A stretch of 64,000 nt of DNA from Monarcha castaneiventris obscurior (taxonomy: Eukaryota; Chordata; Aves; Passeriformes; Monarchidae), in the NCBI GenBank assembly GCA_026261815.1, contig JAMPIT010000230.1, positions 42,988,501-43,052,500 on the forward strand, given 5' to 3'. Position 1 is the stretch's first letter, and the number at the start of each line of letters is the position of its first letter. Under the pieces are notes generated by a model. The model was not told the DNA's origin, made no database searches, and saw only the letters and a program-made list of their open reading frames with translations. Made by a program: the position numbers and the translations under genes. Shown here piece after piece: positions 26,191 to 39,422 of this stretch.

Positions 26191-29100
26191 TAAACCTGCT
26201 GATATGTTTGGTTGGTGCAAGTGCTTATAGTCCAGAAATGAACTACCATAGTGTGGAGGAGAAGGGATGTGGGAAAGACTTCCCAGATTTTAAAACCCCA
26301 TTAAATAAAATTAAGTTTTGAAAAATAGGCAAGGGATAGTGAGAATATTAATTCCTAGACAGGCCTTTCTGTACGTTCATCAGAAACCCTGGGACTCTGA
26401 ATAAGCTAGGAGAGACTCTTGCTTTTCTGTAGCACCTCCTGCAGAGAACTGGAGCTCTGGTTATTTGGAGCTCTGGTAAACAAAGGTGTTAAACACTGGC
26501 TCTGCAGGCAAAGGCGGCAGCTTTTGCGAGTGCAGCCATAAGAGCAATGACAGGCTTGGATAAGGCATACAGCCACTGGTTTTTTTTCTGCTTGGCAGTC
26601 ACAACCCCCACTTTCTGTCCAGGAACGCTTTGATCAAACAGATGTGATGACAAGGATCTGTGTGATGACAAAGTCTTTGCATATGGTGGGAGAAGTTTGG
26701 GCTTGAAATTCAAAGCGGGTGTTTCACTGAAGGGTCTCATTCTGCAAACATTTATCCCAGAGTTTGAAGGGTGGAGATTGTTATACAAGAAACTGAATCA
26801 ACCTTCTCTCATTCTTTTTTCGTTTCATTTTTGGTTTAAGCACCAGGAGATCTTGAAATTTCAGTACTCTTGAGCTGCAAACTGGGTGCAAAGAACAGAA
26901 AAGGCTTCCTGGAGAAAGGGAGGGGGAGTAGTAAATACCCCCCATCATCTGCACCTCAAGTACTGCCCCCTTCTGATGCTGCAATTAGAGCAGAGCTGGG
27001 TTGTAAGCCTTTTCCACAGTAGGAACCCCCTGGAATCCCCTTCTCAGCTGGGCAAGATCTAGAAGGGATTCCCCCACCCATTTAGCAACCTGAGAAGGCC
27101 CGGATGGTCATAAAACTCTGCCACCTGTTTGTGGTCCCCCACTGGGAGGGGGGACAACTGCCCCACACTCAGACTTCCTGAAATAGAGCAATATCCACAA
27201 CACAACCAACAGAGCCCCCCTCGCTCTAGATTAGAAAGGATGCCTGAGCTTTTAAACTTCTGTTTCACATGAAGTAAACAGCCTCTCTGGTTTCATCTGG
27301 GCCTCTCTGAAAGAGCAACTTCTGGAGTAGCTTTAGTTACTGGGAGCTCCGCTGCCCCCACAGATAGTTTGTGGCCCAGATCCCTGTGTGTACAGGGTGG
27401 CACTGGAGCATGTTGGACGTGCTTAGCCATGTAAAGAGGCCTGCCTTCAAAGAGTTATGCTTTACAGGATCACTGCCTGCTGGACAGGCAAAGAGGAACT
27501 TAAGTTTCACCTCAACACAGTGTGTGGACGCAGCTGCCAAAGTAAAGTGAAGCTAACCCTGGTCAGCTGCATAGCAGATGGGGTTGCCAGTTTAATTATC
27601 AGTAGCATTACTTTCTGTAATTCTTAATAGGTATTTATGCCCATTTATCTGCAATAATTTGCACTAAGGAGTACCTTGTCATCACTAGGAGTATAAAGAG
27701 GGCCAGTCAGAGGAATACACGAGGTGAGCAGTCGCCCAAGGAGAGCAGTCACCTTGGCAGAGAAAGCAGAGTGGTAAAATTCCAGCTTAAATGAGATCTC
27801 ACCTCGGTGGCCGTGGCATCATCCCTGGCCTGCACTGGTTCAGTGGCAATGCCATAGCTATTCCCACAAGGCTGATTCTTTGTGAGCTGTGAGGAGCAGT
27901 GATGGCTCTGCTGTGTCGGTGTCTGGCTTACTGCTATCTCCCCCACTCACAGCTGAAGCCAGACAGCCTATACAGAAATTGTGCTTCCCAGTGGCAGGCA
28001 AATAAAGGTGGAACAGAATAAAGGTGTCTAGAGACAAGATCGTGTTTCCTCCTCCTCTTTCCCTGCTCTTTGCTAGATGCCTCAATGTTGTGTGTGTGAA
28101 AACCCATCAGCAGGACTGTAGCAGCCAACTGTGGGGCTGGGGAAGCTGTGCTCAATGCCTCAAAACGCTCAAGAGACTTGGTGCCTAAAGAAAGTGCTCT
28201 GCTGAAGCAATTGGAGGTTGTCACGGAAAAAGGACTGGTCTTCGCCACGGAAAGCTAAAAAGCTAGCACCTAAAAAACCAATGAGAGTACAGATATTCAG
28301 ATGCCAAAAAAAGATTTTTGATGCTTTACTTCAGACATTCATGTTTAATAATACAGATGTATTTATTTGCTTGAGAAACAAAATGGCTTGTTCATCCCTT
28401 GCTTTCATTCAGTTAAGCCTACAGATATCTCCAAAAAGCATTCAAGGTTATGGGATTGACATTTTAAGAAGGAAAGGTGGAGCTTGTGGACATAGGACTG
28501 GCTTTCCATCTATGTCTACATTCCTAAGTGTCCGGCTCAAAATCTCAGTGGCTGCTCACTTCTATTTAAAAATACAATTAAAAACCAAAGAGAAAATAGC
28601 ATGTGAAAATGCTCACTGGCAGGTTTCATCATGTTTTGCAAAGGACAGCTATCTTACTGTTCTCATTTCAAAAAGGACAGGACTGGCACTCAAGAGAAGC
28701 AGTGAGCAGTCAGGCAGCCACCAAATGGCCGACTCATTTAAATGAGCTCCTGTTCCATGCCATGTTGTGCAAGTTTCATCACCTGATGGAACCTATTCCC
28801 ATAAGAGGTCAGATTCAGAGCTATCAGAAAACCTTATGACCTCCAGAATGATTTTATGTCTCCAGCACGACTTTGTGTCTCCAGGAGAACTTTACGTCTC
28901 CAGCACATAATGCCTTTTTAAGACAGTGCCTATGCATACAGGCTCAGTAAGTATACACAGTCTAATTATGAAATACCCAGGTATCAAACACCCAGTAGTT
29001 GGAAATTTTACTCTGCAATTCCACAAATATTGATTAATTGACCTGAACTCTTCTGCACTTTATAGCATATTAGAAATCACACTGTACTAGGGCCACTGCT

Positions 29101-29860
29101 TTTGCATTACCAATTGCACTTCAGCCTAAATATTCAACTACAGTTTGTTCTGCTTAATAAAATTCTGGGCACATCTGTGACGGAAGATAAGTGATAAATA
29201 ATGTGTACAGATAACAGGTCAAGGCACTGCAAACAGAGCCAGCCAAATCAAAGGGAACTTGCAAGATTCAGATATTGATGATACTCAAGTTTCAACAGTA
29301 GCACACAGAATTGTACTATGGCTCCCTCACACCCATGAGGCTGTTACAGAGGCTCCCACTGAAGCCAGTGGAGACTTTTCACTTAACTTTCCAACTGTGT
29401 GTATAATAATTGCAAGATACAGCCCATAACCAGTACCCTCCATCAGAAAGGAGTCTCTGTTCCACTATGGCTTTTCTTCACTGAATGTTAAGGCTGTCTC
29501 GCTCAGCTCCATTTTTGATCTTTTTACTGGGTGCTCCACAGACAGTCCCGCATACTCTTTGCAGTTAATCTCCCACCCATCCCTAACCAACAGGAGGGGC
29601 CTGACTCTGCCTTACCCATCAGTTAGGTCACTAATCCCGGGTCATGGTGGTCAGCAGCCAGAGCAGTGTGCAAGCCACGGTGTGCCCCATCCCCATCCTC
29701 ACCCTGGGACTCAGCAGCCTTGAGGCCCTGACACACTAAGCTGGGCACCCTGGGCTCCAGCTCCTAATCACCTCTGGTGGCAATAGTGCATGGCAAAAGC
29801 CAACAAAGGTAGAACAGTGGGAACTGGGAGTGCAGCAGGTGTCCCACGGTGCAGCCCCTC
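26191..29860. other. Gene-less stretch
   Basis: Contains a short site-dense AT-rich block at about 27,580-27,690 (CAGTTTAATTATCAGTAGC) and the 19-bp tandem repeat at 28.84 kb. The 175-aa plus frame at 28218-28745 has no recognised domain or gene-like context. Confidence 0.55.
28841..28911. repeat. 19-bp degenerate tandem repeat, about 3.7 copies
   Basis: Units start at 28841, 28860, 28879 and 28898, each beginning CTCCAG followed by 13 variable bases ending in TTATGT, TTGTGT or TTACGT. The last unit is partial. Confidence 0.85.
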
Positions 29861-29871
29861 AACAAGCAGCC

Positions 29872-30144
29872 ACTGCTGGCAACCAGTGACAGGACCTGAG
29901 GGAATGGCCTGATGTTGTCAGGAGAGGTTTAGGTTGGATATTAGAAAAAGGTTCTTCACCCAGAGGGTGGTCGGACACTGGAACAGGCTCCCCCGGGAAG
30001 TGGTCACAGCACCAAACCTGGCAGAGTTCAAGAAGCGCTTTGACAACGCTCTCGGGCACATGGTGTCATTCTTGGGGTGTCCTGTGCAGGCACAGGAGTT
30101 GGACTCGATGATCCTCCCAACTCAGAATGTTCTGTGATTCTGTG
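29872..30144 (+). mobile_element. CR1 LINE 3' fragment
   Basis: Contains the typical CR1 segments GGAGAGGTTTAGGTTGGAT, TTCTTCACCCAGAGGGTGG and GGACTCGATGATCC and ends TTCTGTGATTCTGTG, the degenerate 8-bp CR1 tail. 5'-truncated and non-coding. It ends about 180 bp before the orphan CpG island. Confidence 0.93.
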
Positions 30145-30319
30145 CACCCAAGAACACAGCTTTCTCACCAGAGGAAAGCATCGCTCTAACCTGTCCCCCG
30201 CAGCACTTTGCTCCTCACTCATCCCAAACCAAATACAAACCCGAGCGGCACGTGTTACCCTAGATATGTAGGAGAGAGAGGAGGGAAGCAGAAAAAGGGA
30301 AGACGAAGGGGAAAAGAGA

Positions 30320-30660
30320 AACCCAAAAGAATAACCCTGCCAACCCCATCCCCGGGCCGTGTGCTGCCAGGGAAGGGCAGGGCAGGGCAGGGCAGGGCAG
30401 GGCAGGGCAGGGCAGGCCCGGACAGTGCGGCGGGAGCGGAGCCGCGGGCGGGCAGCGCCGCCGAGCGCCCCCGGAGCCGCCACAGTCCCCGGGCCCGGCC
30501 CGGCCCCGCTCCCCAGCCTGAGGCGCGGCCGCCATCTGCTGCCGGCCGGAGGCAGCGCCGCCAAGGAGCGGCCCGGCTGCGCGGCCTCCTGCCTCGCAAC
30601 GTGGCATGGCCTTGGCGAACCCTCGGGAAGGCTTTGCGAAATCCGCCTCTGTTCGCCCCC
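30320..30660. promoter_or_regulatory. Orphan CpG island
   Basis: An abrupt GC- and CpG-rich block, with cores such as GCCGCGGGCGGGC and GGCGCGGCCGCC, in an otherwise AT-rich flank. It includes a YY1-like GCCGCCATCTGC near 30530 and starts with a GGGCA minisatellite. No recognised coding exon is attached on either strand. It could be the promoter of an unannotated gene or non-coding RNA, or an unmethylated regulatory island. The nearest recognised gene start is 23 kb away. Confidence 0.6.
30375..30414. repeat. (GGGCA)8 minisatellite
   Basis: Eight perfect 5-bp copies at the left edge of the orphan CpG island. Confidence 0.95.
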
Positions 30661-33333
30661 GACTCAGTGCAGGCTTAAATGAAGGCGGATTCTGGCTACA
30701 AGCGAACGCAAATCTCCTGGATGTCTCTGGGCAAGGAAAACACCTCAAACAGCACCAACGACTGGTCACGAGCAGCTGGAACTGGCCAGTGGAATAGGCC
30801 AGGAACAGGGCAAACTCCACCACTTTTTGCTATTCTTTCCCCTTTCTTTTGTTTTTTACATACTAATAATACTCATTCTGCAGAACAGATCCCAGGCTGA
30901 AGCAACTAACACCACATCATTGTAATATCCCATCACATTCTCTCTCTTAAATGCTGTAGTTGCAGACTACTGTCTGCCATCCCCAAGAAGACATCAAGGC
31001 TCTTCAAGAAGGGATTTTTTTCTTCTCCACTGTGTTCACTGTGTTGGACTAATAAACTGATGATGGACAAATAATTATGACCATTGCAGTCAAAGAGTAA
31101 AGGGAGGCTGTTCTGAGTGAGTGACTGATGAGCTGGAGTATGGGAAGAGCCAAGACCAGGAGAGAAATTTCTCTCTCTCCTGATCCTCCTTTGGTAATAA
31201 GATGTAAATGCTATTGCCCCTCACTGCTTTGTTCACAGGATACAGTCCTGTGGGGTTTAGAAAAACTAAATAAGGCTGGAGAGGATGCTTACTTGGTTAG
31301 AAAATATTTATTCCTCTGTACTGGTATTGATTACCTTTAGGTATGAATAGCAATGGCATTCTTATCCTCCAAATGTTCATTCTAGTCAATAACAAAATTA
31401 ATTTGTATACCAACAAATCCACAGCTGTCCGGGAGGCAAATGAGCTCAGTACATAATAGAGGGGAGAGTTTTGGCAAAAGGGAGAGGGTAGAATGAAGAC
31501 TGCTCATAAGAATTATTGATAAAAGAATTATATGTTTAGAGAATCCAATTCTCTATCTTGAAGCACTTTATATGTTCAGTCCTCAGTGATAACTGCAACT
31601 ATTTCAATAATCGCTGTTTGCTAAAGAAAATTGATTTTAAAATCTCCCTGATTCATTTACAAATTACTATTATATTTTCGTACTAAAGTAGCACCCCAGA
31701 GTCTGTGGCTCAGATTAGGGTTCTGCTAGGATAGGTACCATGCAAACTCGTGATGCATCACCAAGAAACTGGCTTTCTAAACCTCACAGTTCAACAAGAT
31801 TCATGGGTATGTGTTTGTGCATGTGGTACTGAATGACTGCACTAAAGTCAACGCCTGAGACAAAAGCATTTATTTATTAGAACCTACACAAGCTCTTAAG
31901 CACTGAAAAAAGCTTGCATCCACACATAAAAGTCTCTAACTCACTCAAACCTCAAATTCCCTGCAACCCTGGTGTTGCAGCCACTGTGGACTCTCTGAAC
32001 TCCCTAGAGGTGCAGAGGACCTGGGGAAATTGGTAGTGTGCAGTTCACAGGCATGTTTGGCCTCTGTCTGTGCTAACCCAAAGCTGAGGGCAAAGAGGGC
32101 AACCCAGGAGGTTTGCAAAGGTACAACAGGATGTAAACACCTTAGACAGGTGAGTTAGAGAAGCAGTCTCACATTGCAAATGCCCACTCACGCTGGTTCT
32201 GCTCAGGAGGTGCAGTGAACAGGCCCCTTCACTCCTTGCAAGGCAGATTTGCTGGACGATGTGTTAGCCTCCGTGCTGGGCCTGTAGGAGTTTAGAAGAG
32301 CTAAAGAGCAAACAACCCAAGAAGTACATGAAAAATACATTGGGGCACTCACAATTCAAATACGTTGCCACCAAAAAGTGCCAATATGGAAAAACAAGAC
32401 ATTAAGAAGCACTACTGCACAGGAAACATCTGAAAGAAGCAGGAAATTATCACAGTTGCTGTGTCTGAATAACAAGATTTACCTTCCTCTCAACTTCAGT
32501 ATTATCAAGTGGGCAAAATGAGTGAAACTGCATTTCAGGGTCAAGCAATCCCTTGCCACAGACTGTACCCACAGGAAAGAGAAAAGGAGTGTTTTGAGCA
32601 ATGCAGAGCACGAAGTAGAAGCAAGTGACGTGGGGGAAATCTGCCCTCAGACAAAAGCCTTTGCTGGGCCAATGCACCTCAAGTTGAAACTCTGGGGGCA
32701 CATAGGTTCTGGAGCACTGACCTGGAGATGCACTTTATCCCCTCGTATACAACCACAGCAGAAGCTGGGGAATACACACAGAATGCACGACAAGGACAAG
32801 GAACATTGCTATGTGACCTGGATGCACCAGAATTGTTTGTCCATCTACCTCCAAAATATGTGAAGGACAAGACTTGAGCAAAAGAGATGACCAAACATAG
32901 CAAAAGTGACTCTGGACTCTGATCCAAAGCCCAAGGCTATCAAGAGAAGTCCTCTAGGGCAAACTACATGCGATACCCACAGCTACAGTGCATATGATCA
33001 TCTGTAACAAGGAAATATCAAAGATACAAAGAGTAATGGGTGTCTTAAAGCATCCTGACAAGCATTTCACCATTATGAAAACCAACTGATAGCATCTTTC
33101 TCTCTGAAGGATGCAGTAAAACAATTTAATGGCAAAATGTCCTGTTATAGCACTACCAGGTTTCATGGTATAAGCTGAATTTTTTCACATCTCAGCTTCT
33201 GGAAGCATTATGTGAGTATGCAAAAAGCCCAGCTTTATTCTGGTTTTTATTTTTACTTCAGTTTTTAATCTCCATATAGCTGTAGAGAAAAACTCAAAAG
33301 CCATGAATGCTGAAATCCTAAATTCAAACTCAA

Positions 33334-33393
33334 ATATATAGTATATGCTTATATATATCTATATATATATATATATATCACACACACATGTAT
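33334..33393. repeat. (TA)n-rich microsatellite with a short CA run
   Basis: Imperfect TA repeats interrupted by GTATATGC and ATCT, running into CACACACA. Likely length-variable. Confidence 0.9.
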
Positions 33394-34090
33394 ACATCCT
33401 ACTTCATGGTTTGACAATGAATTTTTTAGAATCCAAGGGCTTGGCAGTACTGTGATCATCAATGGCCAGGCATGGCCTTTGGGGATAAAAACACATATGG
33501 TTATTTAGCTGAACACGAAGGTACTACCAGTCACAAAAGTGACAGCAACAAATCCTTGGCTGCTAGAAGCTGGCATAGTTCCACAGAGTTTCATAGATCA
33601 GCAGCTGGGTCATGAACTAAATCCAGAAATCAGTGAAAATAGAACATCCTGGGAATGCAGACTTTTCAGCTTGCTTCACACCCCTCCATCTTTTGTTAAG
33701 CATTTTTTTTTTTTTTGGCATTTGCACAGAAAACATGTCAGTGTGTCTTTTACAGCACTCCAAGGAAGAAAATTCAAGCTGCTCTGCCTGATATTAAAAG
33801 ATGTGGCATTTGGTAATATTTGGATGCAATCCAACTGCTAAACTGCTGAACTGCATTTTGTAACGCAAGCACATCTTGAAGGGAAAGCAGCAGAAGAGAT
33901 GAAAATGAAATTTATCAACAGGAATAAAAGAACATGTGAGCAGAAAGCAGCAGGAGGGATATCCAGTGTCTGAGGATGGAAAGAAGGATAACAAGCACAT
34001 TAACAGTGGCATTAGCTTATTTAAACACAGCCACATAATGAAGCTGAGCATTAGCGTCATGATAAATTGGAGCGGAGGAATGAGCTTTGG

Positions 34091-34155
34091 AGTGAGTGAG
34101 TGAGTAAGTGAGTGAGTGAGTGAGTGAGTGAGTGAGTGAGTGAGTGAGTGAGTGA
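34091..34155. repeat. (AGTG)n microsatellite
   Basis: About 16 copies of AGTG with one interruption (TAAGTG near 34104). On the minus strand it reads as LTHS-type pseudo-peptides, which is an artefact of the repeat. Confidence 0.97.
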
Positions 34156-34551
34156 AAACATAGGATGTGGCCAAATGTGTCATGACATGTGGAATGAGAG
34201 TGACCCACCTGGAACATGTTAGATGCTGAACAGCACTGCCTGCTACTTACTCAAGTGACAAAAAGGAAGTTGCTATATAGAAGATTAATACACATTACAA
34301 GAAACAAATTCTCATGCTATTAAAAAGATGATAGTCTGGTCACAAAAAACTGTGTAACCCACAAGCTGTTGAACAAGTACATCTGCATTTCATATATTCA
34401 AGTGTTGGTAATTAAGGGTAGGATATCAACCTTAAGCTGATACCTTTTCCCGGATACTGTCAGTTTAAATCTGATTCTTGCCAGCGCTATTGCTTGTTTT
34501 TGCTTTTGAAAGGAATGGTGATGTCCTAGGAGTATGACATCAGCCTTGCTA

Positions 34552-35090
34552 ATGAGAGAACCATAGAAAGTAGGGCTGGAAGGGACCTTGCAAGGTCATC
34601 TGGTCCAGCCCTCTGCCCTAAGGCAGGATCAATTATACCCAAATCATTCCTGACAGAAGTTTGTCTAACCTGTTCTTAAAAATGTCTGGCAATGATGATC
34701 CCACAACCTCCCCAGGCAATCTGTTTCAATATTTCACTACTGTTACAGATGGAAAGCCTGTCCTAATGTCTTCCTTAAATCTCCCTGGCTACAATTTAAA
34801 TCCATTAGTTCTTTTTGTATTCCCAGTGGACACAGAGAACAATTTACTACTTCCCTCTTTGCAGCAAGTTTTATATGGCTGAACACTGGTATCACATTCC
34901 TATTCCTTTCCTTGCATCTCCTTTCTCTAGATGTACTACCCACTTCTTTCAGTCTTTCAGTTCATGTTTTCTAGACTCCCGATCAATACCACTACTTTCT
35001 GTTGGAATTTCCAATTGGACAGTATCCTTCTTTTTTGAATTATACTGCGTAACAGTAGACACATCACTCCAGCTAAGGTCTGAAGCAGAG
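34552..35090 (-). mobile_element. Old CR1-like LINE fragment, possibly extending to about 35.5 kb
   Basis: It begins with ACCATAGAAAGTAGGGCTGG and AGGTCATCTGGTCCAGCC, the reversed 3' end of an older, reptile-like CR1 subfamily (from memory). It then follows CR1 order (TTGTCTAACCTGTTCTTAAA, CCTCCCCAGGCAATCTGTTT). It is more diverged than the other CR1 pieces. The sequence on to about 35,460 may be the continuation of the same element, but I cannot fix the end. Confidence 0.8.
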
Positions 35091-36858
35091 AATAATTAGG
35101 GTAAGATTATTTCACATTCCTTCTCCATGACACATTAATTTATAGAGCTGAAATTGCATTAGCTTTCCTCATACCATGGCCTGTGTTCAGTGTTTAATTC
35201 ACAGCAGTCACAAATCCCCTCCTGCAGAATCATGACCACTGAATAAGAAGCTCCCATTATTTATGTGTATTGTTGGCTATAGGAATTCAGTGGCAAGATC
35301 CTGGAGTGTCCCACACTGAAATTCTTTGAATTTAAACCCACTCACCTCAGACTACCTTGTTCAGGTTTAGTAACGAGCTCACATATCTGCCAGTGTCATT
35401 TCACTTAGAGCAATGATGTAATATCAGTAAATAATTTATCCCAAGTTGCCCATCCAGTGTAGAGGAACTCAGCAATGGATCTTCCCTTTAGTACCATGTT
35501 TCGTATATTCAGTGTGAAATAATCTGAAACACAAGGCTGTCAGTGTAGAGGAATTGAAGGAACTTAAAATATGGAAAATTATAGCTCAGAGGTGTCCTAA
35601 TTAGATGAAAGGTCTCCAGCCTACCTGTATCTTGATGACCATAATGCCCAGGGAGTGGAAGGCTCTTTCATTCACCAATACCCAAATTAGGATGAAATGG
35701 GAATTGCATCCTATCAAGTCTTTAGTTACTTGTCCAGAAGGGAAGTTCAATCTCTATTCATATCTGTAAGGTATGGAATTATATTTGTTCTATTATATAA
35801 TCTTGAAATGTGCTAAAGGAACCAGCTACAGTTTCTGCTCTACAGGCAGATCCTTCTCTTTAGCAGCTGGAGTAATTTGCAGATACAGTGTGAAGCAGAC
35901 AGAAAAAGGTTCCTCAATGAAGGGGGCCTAAACAACAACCCAAAAATACACTGTCACAAGAAAAGGCAAGTGCCTCTGCAAGTGCCAAATTGGTTTGTCA
36001 TTTGAAGTTGAACTACAGGTTACCCATCCACCATTTAAAAGCACGTGAAGCATTTAAATTAAATTTCAAAATTGCTCTGAATGTGACCCTCCTCTAATTT
36101 TGATTTTTACCAGGTATTTCAAGCAATTTGGAATGATTAAAAATTTATATTGGAACACTAAGTAGCTCAAACAAAGAAGTCTTCTAACTCGCATCAAACT
36201 CAGATACGTAATTCCTACAAGTGACTTTGAAAATCCCTATTTTCAGTGTTGTTGTCCATTGGGTAAACAGCTAAACATCACTGGCTTTTTGCACAAACTT
36301 CATCTGCCTGAAATAATTTATGAAAATCATAAAACTGATTTAAGCTCTTCTCAGTGCTCCATAAATTTTATGTAGCCCTTAAATTATAAAGCCGCCGCTG
36401 CTGCTGTGGCACTCATCAGAACAATGCTTAATCTCTTCTCTCAAGATAGTTGGCATGTCAGAGGAGAAAAGAAGGGACTCAGGCAGCTGAATTGTTTGTT
36501 TCAATTTAACAGGGCAGAATAAAACAGCCTTGATGCCAGGGCTCTAGTCCCAGTGAAACTGTGTGCATCAAGATTTTATTGCAAAAATAAGTTGTTCTAA
36601 CCTTCCCCTGCCTTTCCTTGGTTTTAGACCAGAAAATAGCTTTCATTGATTTCACAGAGACTCTTTTCGCACACATCATCAGGTTTGTGATACCTGAGAT
36701 GTTCCCTGCCTAATTTATAATCAGTGTTCTTGTTCTGATATACAACAATAAAATTCTGCATCTGTCCAATAACACATTGGCGTGAAAATGCTGTGCAAAC
36801 CTCACTTCATCCTTATCAGACAGTCTCTATCTCAGCCCAAAGCTGTATCAGAACAGGC

Positions 36859-36907
36859 AGGGTTTTTTCTTTTACTAGAGTTTTATGTAGGGTTTTTTCT
36901 TTTACTA
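36859..36907. repeat. 19-bp direct repeat, 30-bp spacing
   Basis: AGGGTTTTTTCTTTTACTA occurs at 36859-36877 and 36889-36907, identical in both copies. Confidence 0.95.
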
Positions 36908-37129
36908 AAATCAAAGGACAGTTCAAATTTCTTTTTTTAATCTCTTACCTTCTTCAGCAAACACTGAAAGAATTTTTGGAACTGCATGTAACACAAGGTG
37001 GCAGTAAAAGTAACTATGATTGGATGTACTCCTTTACTCTTAAATTTAGCCTGGTAATATATAAAAAATGCAGACTGATTCATTAAGATTTTGGCTTGTG
37101 CTAGCTACCTCAGATTAACAGCAAGCTGC

Positions 37130-37720
37130 TTTTCCTGGTTAAGTCTCATCTGGAGTAGCCCCGTCTTCAGAGGCAGAGTGTTCTGGACTTTATTAGACTC
37201 ATTCTTTTCAGCATTTCATCATGGGGATCCAAAGCCAGCAGCTGCTATCTTTTCCTCAGCACTGACTTTCCAGCTCTCTCCACTCTACTGGTAGCATTCC
37301 CTAGTCTGTCATTCAGACAGTCATCATCTTTAAGGGATGTGTTTCAACCTTTCTATACTCACGCTTTTCTCCCACGTAACCCTGTGAGTTTCATCCTTCC
37401 TCATAGGCTGTTTTTGCTCAGAGGTATACAAACCATCTGTGCCTCTAATACAATGTTCTTAAATAGCCTCCAGGCAGATCTCTATGGTTTTTAAGTACTT
37501 CTCTTTGCCCTTCAGCCTGCTGTTAACCATTTTCCTCATAGTTTTATAATCTGCCCTTTTAAAGTTCGTTGTTCCTGTGCTGTCCCTAAGGGAACAACTC
37601 TTTTATGATATCAAAACTAGAAGTGTGCAGTGATCACCGTTATCCTACAGAGGCTTGACAACACCTTCCTCTAATAACTTCTGCCTCTTACAAGCTAGCT
37701 CCCTCTTGCCCATGGCCTTA
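37130..37720. other. Possible ancient interspersed repeat, unclassified
   Basis: The texture (TTAAAGTTCGTTGTTCCTG, ATGATATCAAAACTAGAAG, GTGCAGTGATCACCG) recalls old amniote repeats that I cannot name with certainty. No intact frame, terminal repeat or tail was seen. Confidence 0.3.
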
Positions 37721-39378
37721 ACTAATCAGGCATGGCACTGAGGACTGCCACCAGAGTCAAGGAAAAGGAATCCTTTGCCATATGGATTGGAATGGCACCA
37801 AAGCCACTTGTCCTGATAAGAGGGAAAGAACTGCTTTTACCAGCTGTTGCTTTACTTTCAACAAAAATTATGTTAACAGTGAGGTAAATAACAGTAAAAT
37901 TCAATCTTGTGTAATTTTCCTGACTGGTCCCATTCATTTTCTCCAGGAGGAAGTAAATTCCCAGAGGATGGCTCTGAGATTTTATAGGCTCTCAAAATCT
38001 TGAGGAAGTGTACAGGAGGTTGCAGTCACATAATACCCTGTGGTGTGTCTCCCCTGGTTTCAATGGCTATCTTTGTGACTGCTGCCTGTGAAATGCTCTC
38101 AAGGAAGTGGGGCAGAAGGGAAGGTCTACAACATGAAAAATGTCTTCGCAGATTAGTACCTTGCTCTAGGAATGGGAATAAAGGGATGATACTGAAGAGG
38201 CAGCTGATACACCAGCCTTTCTGTTTGCTGAATGCACAAAGGATTGATTTATGGCATCTTGCCACAGGAGAGGCCTATAGGTTATTAACCAACTTCAATG
38301 GACAAACACTTGCTGAGGCTGCACATCATACCTCTTGTGCTGCACAAAAGGTAATGACTCATCTGCAGGCAAGCCTGATGTCCTTGAGAATGCAGTTGGC
38401 TCTGCACAGCCAAGTGAAGCATTACTTACTTAATACACTACAGCATAAGGGAAACAATCAGCTGAAACGATGACATTGCTGCTTCCTGCTTCATTTTAAA
38501 TCTGCAGCTTCCTAACAGGATTATATACTGAAGCACTGTAAAAAAGGACATTAAGTCCTGTGATAAAATTTAAAAAACGTGTAATTAAAACTGCTAAATA
38601 CAGGCTTCTTGTGCTCGGTGTCTGCAAAACACAGCTTTTGATCCTCCAAATGATATTTCTTGGAAAAGTGCTGGACAAAAAAACTATCAGAATAGAATTC
38701 TGACTTGTCCCTTCCTCTTTAGGCCAATGAAATGAACACTTGCAGTACAACAAATCTCTGTTTATTTCAAAAATACAACCAAAGGTATGAACTCCTGGGC
38801 CACCTGCCCACATGCACATTTTCTTGCTCATTCTATCAAGAATGCAGCATTTTTGATGATTCACCTTGACTCCTATCATTTAGAGAAAGATCCTGGTTCT
38901 TCAAAAGAAATTAAAATGACAGTGCATCTCACCTCTCCTACTGACATCCAAGCACCTTTGCAGTACAAAAAGCCTCCCTTACAAGCATCTATTGCTGCAA
39001 TGCTACTACAGTTCACCAGAGTTGTTGCACCTCACTGCTCAGCTAACACCATTAATAAATGTTTTAGTCTTAATGAACTGGGAAATTTAAAGTATTTTAT
39101 TAATAAAAACTGTACAAGATTCCCATATGAGGTAACAGGCCATATCTGACCAAGATTCCTATGTTGGGTTACAAGCCCCAGCTACTCTCACCTTGCTCCT
39201 CCAGCACTTCTCTCACATTTAGCTGGGCAAACTCCATGAGAAAATAAATGCATATACATTCTCTACTGCTGGAGGGGAAAAAGAAAGATGTGGAGGAATA
39301 CTATGTCCTATATGTGGACATACATATATAGACATATAGTAAATAGGTAGACAGTGAGCAATCCAAATTTGTTAGATG

Positions 39379-39422
39379 AGAAATAAGCCTCTGCATTTAG
39401 AAAAGAAATAGGCCTCTGCATT
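39379..39422. repeat. 19-bp direct repeat, 25-bp spacing
   Basis: AGAAATAAGCCTCTGCATT at 39379-39397 and AGAAATAGGCCTCTGCATT at 39404-39422, one mismatch. Confidence 0.92.

Larger units (their letters stand above)
30670..34550. other. Gene-less stretch downstream of the orphan CpG island
   Basis: No conserved exon was seen on either strand. It holds the TA and AGTG microsatellites and a T13 run at about 33.70 kb. If the CpG island drives a transcript, a non-coding first exon could lie here, but no clear donor stands out. Confidence 0.5.

Noticed and set aside
28218..28745. 175-aa plus-strand open frame
   Set aside because: No recognisable domain, no conserved-looking segment, no promoter or neighbouring exon, and composition like the surrounding non-coding DNA.
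30028..30823. Open frames of 107-187 aa over the orphan CpG island
   Set aside because: They overlap on both strands, read through the GGGCA repeat and part of a CR1, and resemble no protein. High GC explains them.
33794..34183. 129-aa minus frame with LTHS repeats
   Set aside because: The repeat peptide is only the translation of the AGTG microsatellite.
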